Positions 57,850 to 64,000 of a stretch of 64,000 nt of DNA are shown here, in pieces. The notes beneath the pieces were generated by a model. That model ran no database searches. It was not told where the DNA came from and saw only the letters and a list, made by a program, of their open reading frames with translations. This DNA is from Microstegium vimineum (taxonomy: Eukaryota > Streptophyta > Magnoliopsida > Poales > Poaceae): positions 36,039,090 through 36,103,089 of the forward strand of contig CM039126.1 in assembly GCA_022036555.1 (NCBI GenBank). The letters run 5' to 3'. How positions within the stretch are numbered: the stretch's first letter is position 1; the number at the start of each line of letters is the position of its first letter. Made by a program: the position numbers and the translations under genes.

Positions 57850-60800
57850 TTAGAAATATTCTTCAATATCAGTTGCGGCTAGATCATAGGTGTCGTCATC
57901 ACTATAAATATTGTCATATTGCACCTCTTCTCCCTCTTCCTCATCTCCATCGTTGTTATCATTGACATTGCCTAACTGTAATTGCTCAAGCATTTGTAAG
58001 TCATGCACATCTTGCACCTCTTCTCCCTCGTCCTCATCTCCATTGTCTCGATCAATTTCATTGTTTACTTCCATGCCCATTAGCAAAAACATGTCTATGT
58101 CAAACCTCCCTTCTGGCCCCTTTGATTGATAGAACTCTTGTGCGTTTGGGTCAAAGTTGTAATCCTCATCATTTGTGAGAGGCAATTTACCATGTGGCGA
58201 TACCAACCGCACAAGGTACCAACCCATAAGATTGGGGTCTTTTTGGCACGCCCATGGGAGGTAATAGACTTGCGTGGCCTGTTAAGCCACAATATAGACA
58301 TCCTCTCCTTGATAGATAGAATCTCGTTGAATTTTGACTTGTCCAATCTCAGGAGTTGTTCTCGTGACATTAGGATCGAACCAATGACATTTGAATACGA
58401 CTGGATTAGGACCTTTGCGACACTCAAAATTGAGCTCGTATATTTCTTCTACTATGTCGTAGTAGTCGCGCCCATCAGTGTCGGGCATACGAACTCCGGT
58501 ATTTGTTGTTTTCTTATTGGGCCGACTCTGCTCATAGTTTCTTGAGTGAAATCGATAGTCATTCACATCATAAACGTTGAATGTCTTGACCTTATAGGCG
58601 AAGCCTTTGGCGAGCCCTTTCAACTCAACATTCATTTCCCTATCTTTGCGAGCTTGCAAGGTGAGGCCAGATAGATCGTTACATTACTTGCTTGTAGGAG
58701 CAAGTGAGAAGTCAAAGATTCAACCAGGTACCGTCATATCGAACCAGGAAATGAAATCGGACACACCATCTTTGAGAAGGCTATCTTCTTCTTGAGGGGA
58801 AGGAGCCCTACTACCTCTCCAGTATATATTTAGAAATTCCCTGAAAAAACAAGAGACAAGGAAGTTGGATACATGGAGGATAGTGACGATGTATGTAACA
58901 AGCTCATTGAGAACTTACTGCACATAAGGCTTCACTTCGTCAAGGTTCAACAACACATAATGCATGATAATGCGCCACTCATCGTTCCTTAAGGTCTTGG
59001 TGCCCGATGCACTTGCCTTTCCGAGTTTCCCTTTGAAAAGGCTGAGGTTCGATGACCTCTCGTCAGCGTTGTAACGAGGTGGAGGATTGTGCACACTAGG
59101 AAGGCTATCCTTATAGTATGTTGTTGTGAAGTTTGACACCTCCTCCAGAATGAATGCCTCTGCCACAGAAGCCTCAATTTTGGCTTTATTTCTACACTTT
59201 TTCCAAAGAATCTTTAGACATCTCTCGATCATATAGCACCAACGGGCCTACACGGCCCCCCACATTCGTGCCTCATATGGTAGGTGCAAAATCATGTGCT
59301 GCATCACCACAAAGTAGCCGGGTGGGAAGATCTTCTCCAGCTTGTAGAGCAACACAGGTGCCACTTTCTCCAAGTCATCAATGACGTCTCGAGACAACTC
59401 CTTGGCACAAAGTTGGCGAAAGAAATAGCTCAACTCTGCCAGCACGTGCCACACATGCTCGGGGATGTATCCCCGGGTGATCGCAGGAAATAGCCGCTCA
59501 ATCAATATGTGGTAGTCATGACTCTTCATCCTTAAGACTCGCATAGTGGACAAGTTCACTCCCCGACTCAAATTCGCCGCATACCCATCCGGGAATATTA
59601 ACGTCTGCATCCACTTCAAGACTTCCTTCTGTTGGTCCCTTTTCAAGACGAAATCGACCAGAGGCCTTCTCCATTTCTTACCGAGCCCAAGAGGCTTCAT
59701 CACTTGCTTTGGTCTATCGCACATCGTTGCTAGGTACAATCTAGCCTTCATGTTGTCCTTTGATTTCTTTGTGTCCATGGGTGTTGCAAAAAGCGACTGA
59801 GTGATATTCTTTTCTGTGTGCATTACATCAATGTTGTGTGAAAGAAGAATGTCATCGAAATAAGGGAGTCTAGTCAAGCCCGATTTATGAGTCCACTAAT
59901 GTTCCAGACCATATCCAATAAAAACACTTTTATCTTTATCATCTTTGAGAGCCTCTATCTCAGCATGGACCTCGGCACCAGTCATCATCTGAGGTGGAGG
60001 GTCGGTGACTTGAACACCTTTCCTGAAGTTCTTGACGTCTCGTCTGAATGGGTGGTCAAGAGGATGGAATTGACGATGTAGGTCAAACGAAGAATACTTG
60101 CCACCCTTTTTCAGATGATGGAACTTTACAACTGTCTTGCATAATGGGCATGGGAACTTTCTGTGAACACACCATGCGCATAATATGCCATACGCTAGGA
60201 AGTCACGCAGGGAGTACTGGTACCACATATGCATTGTGAAGTTCTTCTTTATAGCTCGGTCGTATGTCAGTACCCCATTTTTCCAAGCAAGCATCAATTC
60301 ATCAATGAGAGGCTCCATAAACACACCCATCTTGTTCCCCGGGTGTCTAGGAATTATCAGCGACATGAATACATTCTTTGGTTGAAACATGATGCCGAGG
60401 GGGATTGAGGGGGATCACGAACACAGGCCAACAAGTATACGGGGCCGCCAGGAATCCATAGGGATTGAACCCATCTGTTGCAAGCATGTCACGTACATTT
60501 CAAGCCTCCTCAACTTTACCAGGATGCATGTCATCGAAATGTTTCCATGCATCACCATTCGATGGGTGTACCATCTTGTCCGGGTTGTATCTTTTGCGAT
60601 GTTTGTGCCATGTCATCTGTTTTGCGGACTCCTCTGTCATGTACAGCCGTTGGATCCTCAGTATAAAAGGAAGGTACCATAAGACCTTCGCGGGGATACC
60701 AAGCTGTGACTTCTTTCCATCACTAGGGTCGACCAGATACCTAGAGGATTTGCATTTAGGACAGTGTGTTGCTTTCTCGTGCTCTTTGCTAAATAGGACG

Positions 60801-61438
60801 CACCGCTTCAGACAAACATGGATTTGCTCATACGGCATCTTAAGTGCACGAAGAAGTTTCTATGACTCGTACAAGTTCTTCGGCAGAATGTGTCCGTCCG
60901 GAAGCAGGGATCCAATAATTGTCAACATAGCATCAAAATTGTCGCGACTCATGCTACACTGCGACTTGAACGCCATTAGGCGTCCCATGGCATCTAGTTG
61001 CGAAACCCTTGTCTATTCGTGAAGGGGCTTCTATGCCAAAGACAACATCTCGTAGTACGCCTTTGCGGATTCCTCTGGCTCATCCTCAAATCCTTCACCG
61101 AACCGTGCCTCCTGAAAGTCATCCATCCAGTCCGCTGCCCCGACATCTCCATCAGAAGCCTCGAGACGTGGTCTCACCACCTCCTCTCTAATACGATCGA
61201 CTTCACCATGGTAGATCCAGCAGGTATAGTTTGGCGTGAATCCATACTTGATAAGATCTTGCCCCACATCCTTCTTTTTCTTTCTTACATGGTTGTCACA
61301 TATGATGCAGGGACATGGCATCCGAATGGATCCTTTAGCAGCCTCGCTAAATGAATGCTCCAAGAAAACATTAGTCTTAGTCATCCACTCTGGGGTCATA
61401 CTAGCGTGGCCCATGTACATCCAATCATGCTTCTCCAT
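57850..61438 (-). pseudogene. TNP2-type CACTA transposase, broken
   Basis: In order on the minus strand: a transposase-associated N-terminal domain (61438-61031; WMYMGHASMTPEW, then PCPCIICDNH); the TNP2 core, with HEKATHCPKCKSSRYL, MLATDGFNPYG (conserved Asp), AWCVHRKFPCPLCK and NIDVMHTEKNI; a following domain (59877-59248; RGYIPEHVWHVLAELSYFFR, LPYEARMWGAV; DUF4218-like); a DUF4216-like domain (58659-58282; YYDIVEEIYELNF, VVFKCHWFDPN); and an acidic tail to 57850. Stops occur near 60860 (TAG) and 60497 (TGA); frames change near 60400 and between the last domains. Its role would be cutting the CACTA ends. It cannot make a whole protein. Confidence 0.85.
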
Positions 61439-61541
61439 CCTTTAGCATATACATATGTAAGAGAGCAATATAACTAGCAAATGCATCTGCACGACGTCCC
61501 TACTGTCTAATAGGTGAGGATAGGTCCTAATCCCACCCGCG

Positions 61542-61730
61542 GATGCGTAGATGAAGTCAGTTTCCATGCTCCGCTCCGATCCAAGATAGAATTTTGACAA
61601 CACCTCCCTACTGTTCTCTTGATACACGTCCTGCAAGGGAGAGTGTGTATCCGGAGAACAACAGGGAGGTGATGCCGAAATTCTGTCTTAGACCAGAGCG
61701 AACCATGGAAACTAATATCATCTATGCATC
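61542..61730. repeat. Inverted repeat with 86-bp arms in the CACTA leader
   Basis: Arms 61542-61627 and 61645-61730 are inverse copies with about 16 mismatches, around a 17-bp spacer. A transcript across it would form a long hairpin. A third partial copy of the motif (ATTTCGACAGCACCTCCC) occurs near 62021. Confidence 0.85.
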
Positions 61731-62176
61731 AACGGGCTGTCCAAAATACGTGGACAATCCGAAAGAGATACGTTCGTAGATATGCAAAGATTTGCATGCC
61801 TCTGACCATATCTCTTTCGTACGGAAGACGCCTAACTTGGTTACGTGATCATATAAAACATGCATGCAAAGGAGGAAGGGGCTATACCTAAGGTGCCGGT
61901 GAGGACAGGCTAGCAAGGCGGTGCAGGCAGACCAACAACGCTGACGGAGTCGATTGGGGTCGCCGAGTCCCTCCCATGGGTCCTCCTGCGAGAAAAGCAA
62001 TTGGTTAGTGTCAACTGAAAATTTCGACAGCACCTCCCCTGCAGAAAACATAGGCACGAAGGACAACAACCACATATACACCAAATATGGCACGAAGACC
62101 AACAACCAATATACATACTCACTAACTACTACTTACTAACAATAACACTACCACTACCAACACTAGCACTGCCACT
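61731..62176 (-). other. CACTA 5' leader region
   Basis: Non-coding DNA upstream of the TNP2 start on the minus strand. Open frames here have no motif. It may hold untranslated exons of the transposase transcript. Confidence 0.5.
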
Positions 62177-62352
62177 ACTAACTCTACTAACTACTACTAC
62201 TAACTACTAAATCCTAACTACTACTACTAACTACTAAATCCTAACTACTAACTACTAACTACTAACTACTAACTACTAACTACTAACTACTAACTACTAA
62301 CGACTAACTGCTAAATCCTAACTACTAACTACTAACGACTACTAGTAGTAGT
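62177..62352. repeat. CTAACTA 7-bp tandem array
   Basis: Runs of ACTAACT/CTAACTA, interrupted by TAAATCC and TAACGA variants and ending in an AGT run. The most regular stretch is about 62236-62300. Confidence 0.9.
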
Positions 62353-62399
62353 AGTATAGGGCATATACCTTTGCGGCGAGGACGGCAAAAGCAAGGGTC

Positions 62400-62930
62400 G
62401 ACGACGATGGCGGGGACGAGCGCAGTGGCGTGAGGCTTGACGCGACGAGTTCGGTGAGACCTTCACCTCTCCTCCTTCTCCTCGTCTCTTCTCCTCTTCT
62501 CCTCATCCTATCTTCTCCCTTCTCCTTCCTTCTCCCCTTCCTCCTCCTCCTCTCCCATACCTTCTCTTCAGTGGGCGAGCAGGAGGGAGAGGTGGTCGTC
62601 GGCGAGGGAGGACCGGGAGCCGACGAAGGCGTTCGGAGCCGGGCGCGCGGGGAGGGGGGGGGGCGTGGCTGCTTGCGTAAGGGAGGACGCAGGGGGCGGG
62701 GGTGCTCGCGTGGGGGCGGTCACAGTGGTTGGCCAGCTGCGGGCGGATGCGCGTTGGGGGAGGGAGGGCGGCAGCGCGCAGGGGAGGGCGGCGGCCGCCA
62801 GGTGCGGGGGATGGCGGCGGGAGGCTGCGGGCGGGGAGGGAGGCGACAGCGACGTTGGGGATGAGAGAGGCAGAGAGATTGAGTGTGAGTGTGTGAGAGA
62901 GAACCGGTCACGCGGTTTTTTTTTTGTTAA
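62400..62930 (-). promoter_or_regulatory. GC-rich strand-asymmetric region of the CACTA 5' end
   Basis: CCT/TCC-rich then GGG/GCG-rich sequence, including an 11-G run near 62650. Open frames on both strands here (for example 62430-62864 and 62568-62984) are low-complexity artefacts. The position upstream of the transposase suggests the element's promoter and leader. Confidence 0.45.
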
Positions 62931-62941
62931 AGTTATAATTT

Positions 62942-63045
62942 TGCCAAGTGCCAGGACGTTTGCCGAGTGCCCTAGGGTTGGCACTCGGCAAAATAACTAA
63001 TTTGCCGAGTCCCAACCCTAGGCACTCGACAAATTAATTACTTTT
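62942..63045. repeat. CACTA right subterminal repeats
   Basis: Five or six copies of TTTGCCGAGTGCC / GGCACTCGGCAAA in both orientations, with the paired motif CCCTAGGGTTGG. They match the left set in type. Fewer copies remain because the right end is missing. Confidence 0.85.
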
Positions 63046-63176
63046 TTTTGTGTTTTTTACTTCCAATTTTTTGTGAATTATGGCAAACAACATGTTCAAA
63101 TTTGGAATCTTTTCATTGCATTTTGGTATATTTCCTTCGTTTATTTTGTTTTCTTGAATTTTCCCGCATAATCTAC

Positions 63177-63354
63177 ATTTGACTATCCAAGAGGAATGTC
63201 TTATAATTTGGTATGGAAGGAGTAGCAAGGATTTGGTAGCGTGGCTTGCTGTAGCAGTGATACTTCATACTTGTGGCGCGACTAAAGTGGAGAGTCGTGC
63301 TACAATCTTTGACACGACCAAAAGGCTTAATTTTTGGAGACTTAATTTGGGACG
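63177..63354. repeat. Flank repeat, right copy
   Basis: Direct repeat of 54577-54759, starting inside a Stowaway MITE end (TTTGACTATCCAAGAGG...). Here the homology continues without a CACTA insertion into GACGTGTTAATCGG and then the duplicated host segment. Confidence 0.85.
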
Positions 63355-64000
63355 TGTTAATCGGGGCAAACCATACGGCATTGGTGTGGACGGCAATAGT
63401 GTGGTCGTTTGTGTAGAAGTGAAGCTAAAAGATCAGAAAGGATCATTTTATTAATTGCTGTTCACTAGCTAGCGGCAAAACTAAACATATATGGGCACCA
63501 AAACTCATGGAATGGTGAGTGTTAGTGTTGCCGCGTAAAATCGCTAAACTTTGGTGTCAAACAGTTAGTACTAAATCTGTCAAGATGGTTCATCTTGCAT
63601 TTAAAAATCCGATGAATTCGATGGACACTGTCAATGTATTCTGTTGCTGCGCCTACAGGCATTTGCAAAGTCACTTTCGCAACATGTTTGATGTTTCCTA
63701 GGAGCTAGGAGTACGCGTGGCAGTGCTTTTAAAGTATGAGCATACAATCGCTTGCAGAAGGGAGGATCCGGTTTTGTTCGTTGTCATGTCTTGTTCGCTG
63801 GGCATCGTACGTGCCCTAGGAATTCCCGGTTCATTTTTGTCACCTCCTGGCCATATACCATCTCGCCTGAATCTTGTATATGTCCAGTTGCTGGTTCCGG
63901 CCACACTGGATTTCCAATGATCAAAGTGGACATCGAAATAATAACTCTCGGAGCATCCGAAAGAAGGAAGGGAAGAGACAGGATATGGTGAGCAAAACAA
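63355..64000. other. Host DNA, copy 2 of a duplicated segment
   Basis: Up to about 63745 this matches 53300-54000 (GGCATTGGTGTG, TTCACTAGCTAGCGGCAAAA, GTACTAAATCTG, GATGAATTCGATGGA, ACATGTTTGATGTT), without the 313-bp MITE. The remaining 250 bp show no gene. Confidence 0.7.

Larger units (their letters stand above)
54760..63176 (-). mobile_element. CACTA (En/Spm) transposon, right end missing
   Basis: The left end begins CACTATAGG at 54760, directly after flank homology ends. It is followed at about 54819-55205 by many direct and inverted copies of TTTGCCGAGTGC / GCACTCGGCAAA, the subterminal repeats to which CACTA proteins bind. A smaller set lies at 62942-63045. On the minus strand it carries a TNP2-type transposase pseudogene (57850-61438) and a TNPA-like pseudogene (55598-57709). 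No inverse of CACTATAGG is found on the right; the sequence runs into the middle of a Stowaway MITE copy near 63176. It is therefore truncated at that side and immobile. Confidence 0.85.

Noticed and set aside
62177..62352. Regular repeats considered as a CRISPR-like or telomeric array
   Set aside because: The 7-bp unit has no spacers and is not TTTAGGG; it is a simple tandem repeat in a plant transposon.
62430..62984. Gly/Arg- and Pro/Ser-rich open frames on both strands
   Set aside because: Low-complexity GC-rich leader of the CACTA element; both strands are open at once and no motif is present.

Overview
The window is nuclear DNA from a plant, and a grass is the best fit. It has one well-formed host gene with a GC-rich first exon, and otherwise mostly transposons: Tat-type and Athila-like LTR retrotransposons, a CACTA element with TTTGCCGAGTGC-type subterminal repeats, Stowaway and Tourist MITEs, and LINE tails. 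The CACTA repeat type and the BZR protein sequence suggest a panicoid grass such as sorghum or a relative. The species is inferred, not proven.

Layout. 1-4456: intergenic DNA with an old MITE, then a GC-rich promoter and 5' UTR. 4457-7106: a complete two-exon BES1/BZR1-family transcription factor gene, + strand. 7.1-15.2 kb: low-copy intergenic DNA with two LINE tails, MITEs and tandem duplications, plus two host-gene fragments on the minus strand. These are a Ysc84-like last exon at 10067-10248 and a start exon cut by a 100-N assembly gap at 11807-11906. 15.2-52.7 kb: a stack of LTR elements, each bounded by 5-bp target duplications. Solo LTR C (15214-26402, ATAAG) is split by pol-less element A (16312-25880, TGCAG). 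Related element B (27027-38529, CACAC) has a 3.2-kb solo LTR in one of its LTRs. Tat-type element D (38589-52711, GTATG) follows. 52.7-64 kb: a duplicated low-copy segment carrying MITEs, interrupted by a CACTA transposon (54760 to about 63176) with TNP2- and TNPA-like pseudogenes.

How the genes relate. The BZR protein would act in the nucleus downstream of brassinosteroid signalling and is the only intact host gene. Element D carries gag, protease, reverse transcriptase, two RNase H domains and integrase on the minus strand, with several stops and frameshifts. On the opposite strand, between integrase and the downstream LTR, it carries two intron-containing genes: a plant-mobile-domain/coiled-coil gene and a small helical protein gene with its own TATA box. 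Elements A and B have gag and protease-like parts and a downstream extra ORF but no reverse transcriptase, so they must depend on a partner element. Every retropepsin-like motif seen in A and B has Asn where the catalytic Asp is expected.
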